Shown: positions 1 through 12,900, numbered from the stretch's first letter. The stretch: 36,620 nucleotides of DNA from an uncultured Akkermansia sp. (GCA_947624205.1 CANQJI010000019.1:1-36620), one strand, 5' to 3'. A program made the numbers and translations. The notes: a model not told the origin generated them from the letters alone.

Positions 1-396
1 AGCATGGACGGCTTCAGCGAAGGGAATGCGGGCGGCGTAGGCCTCACGACGGAGAAGCAGACGCGAGACACGGTAACACTGGGTCTTGGTCTGCGCTGGC
101 TGGCGGCGATCAACTCCGCGAAGGCAGTCAACCGCACGGTGAGTACGGAGGTGCATGCGAATGTGGCGCAGGACATGGGCGACCGCCGGAGCGTGGCGAA
201 CGTGGCGCTGCTGGCAGATCCGAGCTACACGCAGAACGTGTACGGTTCGAAGGCAGGCAGCACGGCGTTCCAGTTCGGAGCGGGAGTGAACGTGCCGATG
301 ACGCCGAACTCGCAGATCTACGTGAACGCCGGCGGCGAGTTGCGAGAGCACGCGAACGCATGGAACGCCGCCCTGGGCGTCCGAATGGGCTTCTGA
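1..396 (+). CDS. Autotransporter beta-barrel C-terminus (partial, 5' end outside window)
   Basis: This is the 3' end of a gene that starts before the window; the reading frame is open from base 1 to a TGA at 394-396. The roughly 131 visible residues alternate polar and hydrophobic positions as in outer-membrane beta strands, with stretches such as STEVHANVAQDMG, FQFGAGVNVPM and IYVNAGGEL. The chain ends in GVRMGF, with the terminal phenylalanine expected for BAM-dependent barrel insertion. I infer the last strands of a type V autotransporter translocation domain. The giant gene downstream has the same kind of ending (AGYKISF), so the two appear to be tandem autotransporter genes. The passenger and its function cannot be seen here. 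Confidence 0.8.
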   Translation, partial: SMDGFSEGNAGGVGLTTEKQTRDTVTLGLGLRWLAAINSAKAVNRTVSTEVHANVAQDMGDRRSVANVALLADPSYTQNVYGSKAGSTAFQFGAGVNVPMTPNSQIYVNAGGELREHANAWNAALGVRMGF

Positions 397-450
397 GGAG
401 GATTCAACGAGTTCTTCTCAAAAGGAACAATACAACAGGTAAGTGAAGTG

Positions 451-488
451 CCGCTCGTCGGGGAAACTCGGCGAGCGGATTTCTGTTT
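451..488 (+). terminator. Probable terminator after the partial autotransporter
   Basis: A 9-bp stem (451-459 with 470-478, one G-U pair) closes a loop of about 10 nt and is followed by a broken T-rich run (atttctgttt). It lies 55 bp after the stop codon of the first autotransporter. The T-run is weak, so termination may be incomplete. Confidence 0.5.
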
Positions 489-519
489 ACGGAGTCGCTC
501 GCATTTGAACCCTCTCGAT

Positions 520-600
520 TATTATCGTTAACACGCATCAAAAATCAGGACAACCTGCGGTTTTCGCATCCCCGCGCAACGCGCGCTATAATCCAAATCG
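520..600 (+). repeat. Dispersed 81-bp element, copy A, promoter-like
   Basis: These 81 bases match 36399-36479 at 73 of 81 positions by hand alignment without gaps, in the same orientation. Inside are TTCGCA at 563-568 and TATAAT at 587-592 with an 18-nt spacer, which reads as a sigma-70-like promoter pointing toward the giant autotransporter gene. The most conserved part is the 3' half, including the TATAAT block. Both copies are followed by GTAC-containing short repeats and a hairpin. I do not recognise a named family; it could be a mobile non-coding element, a small RNA promoter, or both. Confidence 0.75.
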
Positions 601-612
601 ACATCGTACATG

Positions 613-633
613 AGCAGCCGCCCCGCGGCTGCT
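613..633 (+). repeat. Perfect 9-bp hairpin beside element A
   Basis: Bases 613-621 pair perfectly with 625-633 around a CCC loop. The hairpin begins about 20 nt after the TATAAT of element A, so it would be near the 5' end of any transcript from that promoter. No T-run follows, so a simple intrinsic terminator is unlikely. The second element copy has a hairpin at the matching place (36500-36516). Confidence 0.6.
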
Positions 634-634
634 T

Positions 635-662
635 GGGGCCGTCGTGCGTGTTGTACATCGTA
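635..662 (+). repeat. 28-bp inverted repeat, left copy
   Basis: The 28 bases are the exact reverse complement of 21215-21242. The two copies flank the 20-kb autotransporter gene, one on each side. The right-hand part contains the GTACATC heptad found throughout these spacers. Confidence 0.9.
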
Positions 663-667
663 CATAG

Positions 668-692
668 GCAAACACATTTTCTAATGCGTTTG
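668..692 (+). repeat. Imperfect 11-bp hairpin
   Basis: GCAAACACATT at 668-678 pairs with AATGCGTTTGC at 682-692 with one mismatch and a 3-nt loop. Related GCAAACGCATT words occur at 25942-25952 and 36346-36357, and a looser one near 36549. No T-run follows. Confidence 0.45.
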
Positions 693-785
693 CCCAGGGG
701 TGCGATTTGGGGAATTTGGTGTGTTGGGCGGAGGTGTTTTTGGGGAGAAAAATTTGAGGGTGTTTTATTTTGTTATTCGAAATAT

Positions 786-814
786 TTGAATTTATGAGAA
801 ATTAACAATATACG
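786..814 (+). promoter_or_regulatory. Possible promoter of the giant autotransporter
   Basis: TTGAAT at 786-791 and TATACG at 809-814 are separated by 17 nt, each matching the sigma-70 consensus at four of six positions. They lie in the AT-rich stretch 740-838. A start near 821 would leave a leader of about 168 nt that includes the G9 tract and the C-rich tract. A weaker alternative is TTGCAA at 900-905, which has a poor -10. Confidence 0.35.
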
Positions 815-839
815 TAACATATTGATTATCAAGATTTGC

Positions 840-848
840 GGGGGGGGG
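840..848 (+). repeat. Homopolymeric G9 tract upstream of the giant autotransporter
   Basis: Nine consecutive G residues lie 140 bp before the ATG of the giant gene. Tracts of this length are prone to slipped-strand length change, and in several pathogens such tracts switch surface proteins. That role is an inference here because only one length is visible. Confidence 0.85.
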
Positions 849-971
849 TACGCTCATGGCTTTTCGTTAACTTTTTTTCTTGCGTTCGCGCGCGAGAAGT
901 TGCAAAATAAGGGGAGCATGGATGAGTAGAGCGCTGTGTCGCGCTTCTGCTTTCCATCTTAACATTTTCTA

Positions 972-988
972 CCCCACCCCCACCCCCC
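972..988 (+). promoter_or_regulatory. C-rich tract abutting the start codon
   Basis: The 17 bases before the ATG at 989 are C4-A-C5-A-C6. They occupy the position of a Shine-Dalgarno sequence, and no purine-rich site is present. In RNA this tract could pair with the G9 tract 120-140 nt upstream and cover the initiation region. Confidence 0.7.
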
Positions 989-3900
989 ATGAAACTACAT
1001 CTTCCCTCGCGTCTTCGCAAGGCTCTGTTGGCATGTCTTGCTGCATTAGTTGCACATCGTCGTGTTTCGCGCACGGTGAGTACGGGTACTGCCTTGCTAG
1101 GTATGTTCACCATGTTGTGGAGCACCTCCTCCCGAGCGGCGACTCAGCAGGCAGAAAATGCCTTGCTGGGTGAGCAGCAGATGGGACTTGTCAATGGACA
1201 AAATCCAAAAGATACTCTCCCTGCTCCGGAGACGTTGAGCGGAGAATCAGCGGATGCCAACATCGCTGTTGACGAGGACAACGGCATCGCGCTGTTGGGT
1301 TTGCAGGAGGTTGACGATTCCCTGGCTTTGACGTGGACAGGAGAGGGGGATTTTGATCTGACTCCGAATACCGATGACAACCAGACGTGGAGCCAACAAA
1401 GCACACCTTTGACAGACCGTATCGTCGTACTGGCCGGAACGGCGACATCTGGGAAGGACGCTATCACTGTGACGGTAAGTGGAGGAGAGCCGGATTACAC
1501 GGTGTCAATGGCAGAACTCATGGTGGGTAAAGCAGAGTCTGATACGAACAAGTACAACTTTATCGGGGCAAGTGGTGCTGCGAATAACCTTTCCGTCACT
1601 GGAGCCATCACGTTCCGCGCGGGAGATGTCACCTTTGGTTCAGAAACCAATGCTCTCTCGCTCTCCGCCGGGAGTATTGCAATCAGCAGCGGGAATATAA
1701 CCTTCCAGGGTGCAGGGAATATCAGTGTGAACAGTGCTGTCGCTGTGAATCCCGGTGGAACACTTACCATCGGTAGTACGGGAACCATGGCTTTTACAGG
1801 TGGCATCAATGTGGCGGAAAATGCGCAGTTGGTGGTGGATGCTTCCCTTTATACCTACACCGGAACAACCACGAGCAGCGCTGACGCCGATAAGTGGACT
1901 TTCGGACAATCAACCGGTGTGTCCGGCGATGGACAGCTGGTGTTGAAGAATCTGAATGCGTATTGGGATGTAGGGTTGCATGCACGCGCCGGTCATTTCA
2001 TAATTCACAAGCTTCTGGATGGGGGTACGGGGATAAAGGAGCTCGTCCTCGAGGATTCCATTATCTGTCTTTACACCTCTGAATCCGGTGGGTTCGCCAA
2101 TTTTGACAAACTCGTCATCAAACCCGGCAGCCAGCTGTGGGTAGGAGCTTCCATCCCGTTCAAGTCGGAGGCAACAATCGAAATTCAAGCATCAAATGGC
2201 GCTATAGAACCAGCGCATAGCGGTACATCGGCGGCAATCTCGTGGGCTAGTGCGCAGTCAATCAATGTAGGCATTAGTCTCACAGGTGAGGGAATTGTTC
2301 AATTCGACACCGGATCAGCAAACGGAGGGATGGGGGGAGGATTTGCTGCCACCGGACAAACTTTGAAAAAAACCGGAAGCAATGTGTTCTATCTCAATGC
2401 GAATTTCGCTGTTCGAGACGGCAGTTATGGTTTTTTCGATGTTGCGGGAGGTAATCTTACGTTCCAGTACAATGACGTTGACTCCCTCGCCGATTTTGGC
2501 ATTAAATTGTCAGGTGGCGCACTCAATGTGAATTCAGCCAAGGAATATGAGGTGGCAGCGTTGAGCGGCAGTGGTTCCGTGTCCGGCTCTGGCTCCCTCG
2601 TCATCGGAGGGTATGGGGACGTGTGGACACAAAAACCGCAAGAGGAGACCTTTACCGGCACTCTTGAAACAGGCGTGAAAATCGCCAGTGGCGGAAAATT
2701 CATCCTCGGGCAGGGAGCCGTGGTGAACAGCGGGTTAAGCGTTGAGGGCTCACTCGCACTCACAGGCGTTGTCACCGTACAGGCAGGGAGTTCTTGGACC
2801 ATCGGGGCAGGCGGCGTGTTGGATATGTCCGCCGAGGGCGTGGATCTGACCATCAATGGTGATGGTCACTTAACACTTTCGGTGGATGTTTCTGCGGGCA
2901 GCGGTGGCAAGCTGAAGATGAGCAAGGAGGTTCTTAACGTGTTGACGGATGCCGGCAAAATAGCACTGAGTTTGCTCGGTTACAGTGACGGAACATCGAT
3001 CACTCTGTTCAATGTTGAGGGGATCGAGGCGGATGAAGCTTGGCAGGAAGCGGCGCAAAACTTCCTGAACACGGTGCTGGTAGGCAGCATGCACGTGTCG
3101 AGCGTGGCGGTGACGCCTACCGGAGGCGTGACCATCATCGCTGACGAGAGTCAGCATACCCTCACGTGGGCGCCGGAGGTGACCACTTGGGAGGTAGGCG
3201 GCAGTGAGGGGTATTGGAAAGAGGGCGAAGAAACAAGCCCTTTCACCAACGGCGATAATGTCACCTTCGCAGATTCGAATGGCGAGGAGGTGAATGCCGT
3301 CACTATTTCCGGAACCGTAGAACCCGGGAGCATCACGGTGAGCAGCGGGCAATTCAGCTTTACCGGCGGCACGGTAAATGCGCATTCTATGAGCCTCGTG
3401 GACGGCAGCACCACCACTTTCGCCAACACGAGCATTACTCTGAGCGGGGAGAACGCTACGGCGGGCACCGTCATCGGTGGCGGTACGGCAGCCGCCAAGC
3501 TTGTGCTGAGCGGCAGCAGTTCGCTGACCCTGGGTTATGCGGGGGTGGGCACCGGATCTGGTGATATGCTCAAGAATGTGGTGATCAGCGGGAGCGGCGC
3601 TACCAAAATCTATTTGCAGGGAGGAACTGAAGATGCTACCTACACTCTGCGCGGATTGGAGGGTGACGGAGGTGATATCAGAATCAACACAGAGGGGAAC
3701 AGTGCGACACTCGTACTCGATACGCAAGCCGAAGACGATTTTGTGTCCGGCATCCAATTCAGTGACCGTGCCGGCGCCGCAGGGAACAAGATCAAACTGG
3801 TGAAGAAGGGGAGCGGCACGCAGACGCTCACCGGCAATAATATGGATGCCCGCGAGATCCGAGTTGAGGGCGGAATGCTGAAGTTGACGGGTACCGGCTT

Positions 3901-6900
3901 GTGGACGAATGTTTTCAGCGTGGATGGGGCAAATTCCATGCTCGATTTTGGAAGCAGTGTGGCGAATGCCTCTACCAACTCTGCTGTCACTCAATTGACA
4001 CTCACGAGCGGCGGTCGGGCCATCTTCCACAAAGCGTGGAGCTTCGGCGCGGTTAGTTTGCAGGGTGGCAGTCAACTTACCGTCGAAGGTAACATGACTG
4101 GAAACGGCTCCACGATCAGTGTATTGGGTGAAAGCAGTAACGTAAGTGTCAGTGGAAATTTGTCTTCAGGATCGGATACTCAAGGAGCAGCCAAGGAGGG
4201 CATTACCATTGAGCATGGTTCATTGACGGTGACTGGGACTTTAGGTGGCGGTAACCATGGGTACACCAACGACGTGAAGGTAGAGGGAGGCAGTCTGACG
4301 GTTGGGGATGAATCCCATGCGTCCTACGCCTCCATTGATACGCTCACAGTGACCGGAGGCACCGTGCATTTGCACGGCGATTTGTACGCCTATGGACATA
4401 ATTCGACAGCGACCAGTGTGAGCGTGACGGGCGGAAGCTCGCTCGCGATTGGAGGAGCGTTACGCAAGGCAACAAATCGCGGTTATGGTCGGTGCTATGA
4501 GATCATTATAGGAGGTGAGGCAGATGAGGGGAGTAACGTGATGACCGTGGGTGGTGAGGTATATGCTGAACGTGTGCGGGTGGAGGGAAGCAATAGCAGT
4601 TTTACTGCGAATGGTGGGGCAGACCTCACCGCATTGAGCATTGGCGCCGGTGGCACGGCAACGCTCACCGGGGCGTTGACGATTGCAAATGGCATTTCTG
4701 TAACCGGCACAAGCAGCAAGCTTGCGCTGGGCGGCGCGACGACAGTGAATGGCGCGCAGACGTGGACGATTGGGGCAGGGAGTGTGTTTGAGATGACGGA
4801 GGAAGGAGTTTCGCTGGCAGTGGCGGAGGGGGGACGCTTGGAGATCGTGGTGAACACTGATGGGAATGGTGGGAAATTGCGCCTTTCGGCAGCTGCCATG
4901 GATAGCCTGACGACGCAAGCGGACCTCGTGAGATTGACGCTGAGTAATTGCTCGGCTCTGGAAGGCTGGACGTATGCGCTCTTTGACACCAGCGTCGCCG
5001 GATGGGATTCGGTGAAAGCACTTTCCTTGGTGACCGCCCTTCTGGGGGCAGACTATGTCCCCACCGATCTCTCCATTGATGCTGATGGAACGGTACACTA
5101 CAATATCGATCCCCGGGACCTCACATGGGGCGGCGTTGCCGGAGGTACGTGGTCGAATGCGGCGGGCGCCTCGGAGAATAAACCCTGGATGTCGGACGGA
5201 GGAAACGTTTCATTCTTGGATCATGACAACGTTTTCTTTGTTGGAGGGCAAGGAGAGGGACCCATCATCGTCGATGGCTTCATTCGTGCCGGTTCAATGA
5301 GCGTCTCCGGTGGGACGACGTGGGGGTTCAATGGCGACGATGCGAGCGCGGACTCGGTGTTTCTTCACGGTGGGTTGCATCTCACTCAGCTTGGCACCTC
5401 GGTCGGTTTTGGAGACTCCCTGACCTTGTCGCTCGCCAATATCACCTTTGAAAACGGAACGAGCGGGGAAGGTCCTTCATCTGTCACATTCTCTGGTACG
5501 CATGTCACCCTCACTTCCTTGCAGCCCGGCATCAGCGGCGAAGGTGCTGTAACCTTCAGTGGTGCATCCACCCTCACGTGGGATACCCCATCGGATCTTG
5601 TGATCGGCGATGGAAGCACCGCCACTACGCTCACCATCGGTGGAAGCACGACGGTCGGGCAGAGTGCCGCTCGTGCAGGAGATTTACAGATCAAAGAAGG
5701 CAGCACCGTCACTTTGGAGGGCACCGGCGCTGTGTACACGGGAGCCGTGCAGGTGGACGGAAATTTGGTGTTGGATGGCACCGGCACTGTGAATGTGAAC
5801 GGTGGCATCACCGTCGGTGAAAACGGTGTGGTTGAGTTCAAGAGGACGAGTGACTTGACTGGTTGTGCGGTGAGCGGCTCGGGCACGCTGAAAGTGAACA
5901 CGGGAACGGCGCTCAATCAAACTCAATTCAATTCTTTGATCGGAGGCAACTTGGACTCCTTCACCATCGGCGATGGCACTGCAGTTCTCCTCGGTAGCTC
6001 CTATAGTGCCCATAGAGAGGACAATGTGTCTGAATATCGCGTGGAGGCAGGCGGTGCTCTGACCTTCAACGCTCCGCTGATGGATCACACGAACATCACG
6101 GTGCACATAGCGGGTCGCGGCAGGCAGCTCCGGGAAGGGGAGACAACCGCTGAGGCACTGACTTCTTCCTACGCGGCGCTGGGCTTGTACAATTATAGCG
6201 GTTGGACGAGTAGTAGTCAAAACGCCACCTGCACTTTCAAAGTGGTTCTGGATGATGATGCGAGCTTGGGTGTGGGAAACAACGACTCCAGAACTGGCAC
6301 GAACGCCTCCGGTACCTCCGCGGTTTACGTCCAGATGCAGGGCAGCATTGACTTTGCAGGACACGCCCTCACGAAAGTGGGCTACGGGGAATTGCGCTTG
6401 AATGGCGCGTTCTCTGCTAGTGGAGAGAGCGGCTTTATCAACGTGGAAAATGGGAAGATCACTCTGGCCTACACGGAACATGCCGATACCCTGCAGAATA
6501 TCGCCATTAATCTCTGCGGCTCCAACGTGGATGGAACTCCCGTTTCCGGCTCTCTGGATGTGAACGAAAGCGTCACTGTGGGCGCGCTGTACGGCAGCGG
6601 CATTGTGACGATTGCGGATCAGAAGACGCTCACGCTTTCGAATGGCAGCGGCGGCCATGAATTGACGGGCACGCTCTCCGGCTCCGGCACGTTGCAGGTG
6701 CATGGCGGCACCCTTACCTTGGGGACGGGCTTCAACGTCGGGAGCGGCGCTACGCCGCAGATCACGGTGGACAGCGGTGCGACCCTCGTTCTCGGCTACA
6801 CGAGTTCGGCAAGTACCAGTTACTGGTCCAACACGGTGCTGGAGGTGAATGGCAACCTGTGCTTCGCCGGGGCAGATGACGTTGCCAGTGCTACGTACGT

Positions 6901-9900
6901 GGTGGGTGGACTAAAGGGAACGGTTGCAAACTCAGTCGTCAAGTCGAACGCAGGGGGAGACAGGGCAAAACTTATCATCGACTACAGCGGAGATGAAGAA
7001 CTCTCCTTCGCGGGAGGATTCTGGGATCGTGGTGATAACGAAGGGAAGAAGGTCGATCTTGTGAAGCGAGGGACGGGTACGCAAACTCTCACGACTAACC
7101 ATCTCGATACGAAATCCACCACGGTGGAGGCAGGTACGCTGAAGTTCACGGCTGCCGGTGCGACGTGGTCAGCCTTTACGGTTGAATCCGGAGGAACAGC
7201 TATTTTTGAGAATGGATGGACCTTTAATGGCAGACCGCTTATCGTGAACGGTGGTACGGTGAATGTAACTGGCAAGTTAGGTATAGTTGATGCGGAGGCA
7301 ATTGTGCTTGACATTTACGGAGGAGGCAGTGTGCAAGCCACTTCTTTGGGTGGGCCAACCACAGGACATGCCGGTCGACTGAAAGTGGGTGGAGAAGTGA
7401 TGCAGGACGGCGTTAGCACCATGACATCCGGCAAGCTGACGGTGGGAACGCAATCGGAGTCCTACAGCGGTGATGCCTTAATGGCGAGATCATTGTATGT
7501 GCAGAACAGCGCTGATGACGAAGGGGAGGGCTCCGTTGTGACGATTTACGGGAATGTGAACTTCTACGATTGCGTGAATAATCAGGCAAATTACGCTCTG
7601 ATTATTGATGGCAAGAGTAAGGTGACCATCGATGGCACACTGCACGGACTGGATGACTATGTGCTGCGAAGCGTGAAACTGGGCAACGGTGGCGAATTGA
7701 GCGTGAAGGGAGCCGTGGCATTTGGCGACAACTACGGTCTCGAGGTTGTGAATGGCTCCGCCACGCTAAGCGGGGGGGTGACGGCATCATTCATTACTCT
7801 GTCGCAAGGGAGTCTTACGCTGGGCGGGAGTTTGAACGTAGCGAATGGAGTGACAGCGAGCGGTGGCACGCTGAAGCTGGGCACGACGGCGAGCGTGGCG
7901 GAGAATCTGGTGATCTCGCTGAGCGGCAGTGCAGTCCTCGAGATGAAGGAGGGAACTCTGATCATAGACGAGGACAAGCAACTGACGTTGGTTGTCGACG
8001 CAGTAAGTGCCACGGAAGGCGGCAGGCTGCGACTGACGGACACCGTCATGGAGGCGTTGTCGGGGCTTGAAAATAAGATCAATCTCAGCATCACGGGTGC
8101 GCATATCGGCTCCAAGTGGAATTATCAGCTCTTCGATCTGACCGATCTGGGGGATGCGTGGACAAAGGAGGCTGCGCAGTCTTTTCTGGAAGGGCTTTTC
8201 GCAGGAGCTGAAGTGACTGTGGATGAGAACGGCATGGTATACTACGCCTCGGGCGGAGATCTCACGTGGACCGGTGGGGAAAACGATGTGTGGGATACGA
8301 CTACAACCAATTGGCAGGAGGAAGAGCAAACGGGGCAGACATTCGGACAATACGATTCCGTCACATTCGGCAGCGTCGAAGGAGATCACACTCAAGTCAC
8401 CGTTTCCGGTAATATAGAGCCTGGGGATATTCGCGTGACCGGCCGCAGCACGTACACCTTCACCGGGCAGGAGGCCACCTCAGCGTCCATTGCGGCATCC
8501 GGGAATCTGTATGTAGACGCCGGTTCGTCGGCCACCTTTGGCACGTTGGGTTCGTTCAACGTACACGGCGGAGCGGTAGAGGGAAATCTCAGGCTTGAGA
8601 GCACGGTGACTGGCGGGAAAAAGTTGGGTAACATGGCGGTGGAAGGCGCCGGCAGCATCACTATCACCGACGGCACCACGGCAAACAACTGGACTGAGAC
8701 CACGCTCTCCGGCAATGGTAAGGTGGTGTTGGATGCGGGTAATTCCGTGACAATCGATCAGAACAACAACTTCTTCGCCGCTCTTTTCGCGGCGGGAGAT
8801 GTCAACGTGCAGCGCGATAATGATCATCCGGGCATCGGGCGGTTTGAGGTGGCGAGCGGTACGACGCTGGTGTTGAACAACAGAGGCGATATCGGCAAAG
8901 GACTGAGTCTCATACAGGAGTTAGCTGTGGAAAAGGGTGCTGTTTTGCAATTGGGGGATAACGTGTTTGACCCCAATGATTCCGGCTATACGAACGCCGG
9001 TACCCTGGTGCTCTCCGGAGGAGAGACGGAAAATGCCGCTGTTCTGGAAAATACGGGCAGTCAGGTATGGGTGAAGTGGAGTTTGGAGTTAGAAGGCGAT
9101 GCAACTGTGAAGAACAGTGGCAGTGGAGACTTTAATATCACCGGGTCGGCAACTCTCGATGCGAAGGGGCACACGCTGACGTTGGAAGCGCCGGAAGGAG
9201 AGCAGAAGACCTTCTATTTTGGTGAGCGGTCCGGGAACTCTTCCTTTGGGGCGGCAGAAGAGTCCACTGGCACCATTTTACTGACCTCCGGTGTGACGCT
9301 GCAATTCAACACAACAGGCGGAGCGAGTTTCGGGGGGTACACCATGAGTCTTTCCGAGGGTTCGACGCTCCAGATGAAAAAGGCTGCTACGTTCGGCGCC
9401 CTGTCGGGCGTGGGGGGCGTTGGTTTTGACAACAATATCACAATGACCTTGGCCGGCGTGAGCACGGTGGCGTACACAGGCACGATCGCCAGCGGAGGCA
9501 ACGGAACGATCATCGTGAACGATGGAGCAAAGTTCCTGTTGGGGAATGGCGCAGGAGTTGGCAATACGTTGAATGTTCTCGGCACTCTTGCTATGGAGGC
9601 GGGCATCGATGGCAGTCCAGTCGGGGCAACGGTCAATGTTCTCAATGTGGGGCAGAGCGGGCAAGTCATGCTTGGGGATCACTCGACACTCACGGTGACC
9701 ACGCTAGGAGGCGTGGAGGATCAATATGGCTCTATCACCGGCGACGGCACGTTGAAACTCACGGCGGCATCGGGGAGTTTTGGCGGGGGCATCGGGTCGA
9801 ATTTTGAATACGCGGGGAGCGGGACGTTTACGTACAGCGGGGCGTTTACGGGAGCAAATCTGACTGTGACGAGCGGGACACTGACGCTGGAAAGCAGTGC

Positions 9901-12900
9901 CACGTTCGGAGGGAGCACCGTGGCAACAGTGGAGCAAAACGGCAAGTTGAACTTAAATAACGGTTCCTATGGTGGGATGGCGGTTCATCTCGATGCTGCG
10001 GACGGCGACACCGAGTTGATGCACTGGAGCGGTAATGCAGAAATCAAGGCTCTGTACGGGAAGGGGAAAGTAACCGTGGAGTATGGCACTGATACCCTGA
10101 CCATATCGGGTCAGGCTACGGAGGAGCAAGTGTTTGAGGGGAATGTGTGTCCGGGAGGCAATGGGACGGTTAATTTGACGGGAACTATGTACTTGGGGGA
10201 TGGAGCCAATCTGGGCAACACGGTGAAAGTGACCGGGACGCTGGCGATGAAGCAATCAGACAGTGTCATATCGGCGACAGTGAGAACGCTGCACGTGGGG
10301 GAGACAGGTCAGGTTCAGCTTGGGGTAAACGACACCTTGAATGTGACCACGCTCGATGGTATAGAGGTAGATGGATCCAAAAATTACGGGGCTATCACCG
10401 GATCAGGCACGCTGCACTTGATGGCGAACGCGGCCAACACATTCAATGGGGCTATCAGTGCGAACCTGACTTACACGGGTGGTGCGAATACGCTGACGCT
10501 GGGCGGAGCTTTCACGGGCAGTGAGCTGACTATCGAAAGCGGCACTGTGACTGTAAACAACATAATTGGTGCTTCATGGGATGATGAGACGAGTGCGCAA
10601 GGATCTACGACAAGCGTGACGCTGCGTGATGGAGCTATCCTGAACATCGTTCAAGGAAACAACGCGATTAAACAATTGGTGGGCGGCAGCGCAACGGATG
10701 AAACGGGCGCGACGTTGATTATAGTGAACCAACGGAGTCTCAATGCGGCTTCTGCAACGGGATCATTCCGTACGATCACCCTGACCGGTGTGTTGCGTTT
10801 GTACGGTGGCAGCTTGTCGGTGGGATCGGTGACCAGCAGTGGGGCGTTGGAGTTGCATAATGATGCGCGGATGACTGTCGAAGACTTCACGGCAGGGTGG
10901 ATTAACGCATTGGACGGCACTTCGAGCCTCACGGTGACCGGTGCAGTGTCTCTGACGGTGGCTGTTTCCAATATGTCGGGCGGAATAATGACCGTGGGGG
11001 GCAACTTGACGGCTACTCGTGGGTTCAATATGACCGGCGGCAGGCTGGAGCTTCAGGATGCAGAGCAAGAACTGGTCGACAGCATCGGAACTCTGAATCT
11101 GGGAAGCACCGCTGAGGTTTCGATTGGAAGCAGACGCACCCTGACGGTGACCACGCTGAATGGGGTGAATGGAAACTACGGCAGCATTAGCGGCGATGGA
11201 ACGCTGGAGATAGCGTATGCGGGGGGAACGGCGGCGAGCACGGGGATTACGCTCCAGGATGAGGAGCTGACGCTGGTGAAGAGCGGAGCGGGGAAGCAGA
11301 CCTTCACCAACGCGCTGAAGCTGCAAACCGTGGATGTGCAGGCGGGCGAGTTGGAAGTGACGGGAGATTTGAATCTGTTGGAGAATACGGGAGGTACGCG
11401 TAACACGATCAGCGTGGTGGGAGGAACCCTGACAGTGACGGGATCGCTCTTCGGGGTGGATACCAGTAATCATGGTGCGCGGTACTACAGCCATGCGCAC
11501 GCGGGAGCGATGGTGGTGGGAAGCGAGACGGCGGCAGGACATGTGGTCATAGGTACAGACCGGGAGAATGTTGCAGAGGAAAATTCCCTCTTGCAGGCGT
11601 ACAGTTTGACCATGAAAAACGCCGACAGCGATGTGACCGTGTACGGCAACCTCTCACTGGGGTATCAGGATGCTGCGGTATCGGAGCTGACGGCGGGGAC
11701 CCTGACCGTGACTCGGGACATGGTGAAACAAGGCGCCCTGAACATTACCGGGGCAACGGTGACTGTAGGTGGCAATTACAGCGGTAGCGGCGAGGAGGGG
11801 GTGGATGTAGCAGGCGGTGCTATCACCCTTTCCTCAGGCGGGCAGATGACCATCCTGGGAGGGATGAACGCCGGAGCACTGAATATCAGCGGCAAGAAGG
11901 ATGACGCCCACACCAGCAAACTCACGCTGGGATCCGGGACTTCACCAAGCGACAACAAGGCAACATCGCTCGTCATGGGAGCGGACGGTGAGGTGGAGCT
12001 GAAGGCGCAGGCGAGTTTGGAGCTTGCGGACCTGAGCGGGACGGCTGGCAGCATCACAGGAGACGGCTTGTTGAAGTTGACGGCTGCCAGCGGCAGTTTC
12101 GGGGGTGGCATTGGGACGAATTTCGAGTATGCAGGGAGTGGTGAAGGGGCTTTCACCTACACAGGGGTGTTCACCGGGGCGAACATGACCGTGACGAGCG
12201 GAAATCTGACCCTGAGAGACGGTTTCAGCATGGGTGGAAACAGCGCACCGACCATTACGGTGAATGGAGGCACGCTGACAGTGGCCGCCGCACTTGAGGC
12301 AGGCGGGGATATCAGCGTAGCCAACGGTGGTACCTTGACGCTGCAGAGTGGGAGCATCAGTCTGAGCGAGGGGCATAAGATTACGGTGGACGGGACGACG
12401 TCGAAGTTGGCGATTGATCTGACGGATAGGAATTTCAGCGCGGATGTGGGTGTGGAACTGGCAAACGGCGGCGTCATTGACCTGAGTCGCGCATCAGGGC
12501 AAGAGGCGTACTTCAAGAGCATCGTCACGAGCGGGACGGGGGCAGGCAACATGATCTGGGGCAGTACCGCGGGACAGGGGCAGAAAGTGCGTGTGGGGAC
12601 GCTGACGGGTTCGATGGAATTCGGCAACGAGGGCAACAAACTCGGCGCGGGGCAGGAGCTGCACTTGTCGCAGATTGTGAACGGAGGGAAGGCTGATGTC
12701 ACTGTGCAGGCTGATGGTACCGGCAAGGTCTTTATCGGATCCATCAACCAGGAGGCGGGCGAGGGAAGACTGACGGTGAGCGGTGGTGATGAGATGATCC
12801 ATGTGGAGGGGACCTTCAGCAAGGATGGGGTGGGCAAGTACACCTTCGGGAACAAGGTGATGGTGGGGGATGGAGCTACCCTGTGCATGAACTACGGAGG

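Noticed and set aside
520..700. CRISPR array in the repeat-rich spacer
   Set aside because: Repeats are short GTAC heptads and inverted sequences, with no regularly spaced direct repeats and no cas genes.
880..1173. Small plus-strand frame overlapping the start of the giant gene
   Set aside because: No ribosome site, no recognisable product, and it overlaps the well-supported autotransporter start.
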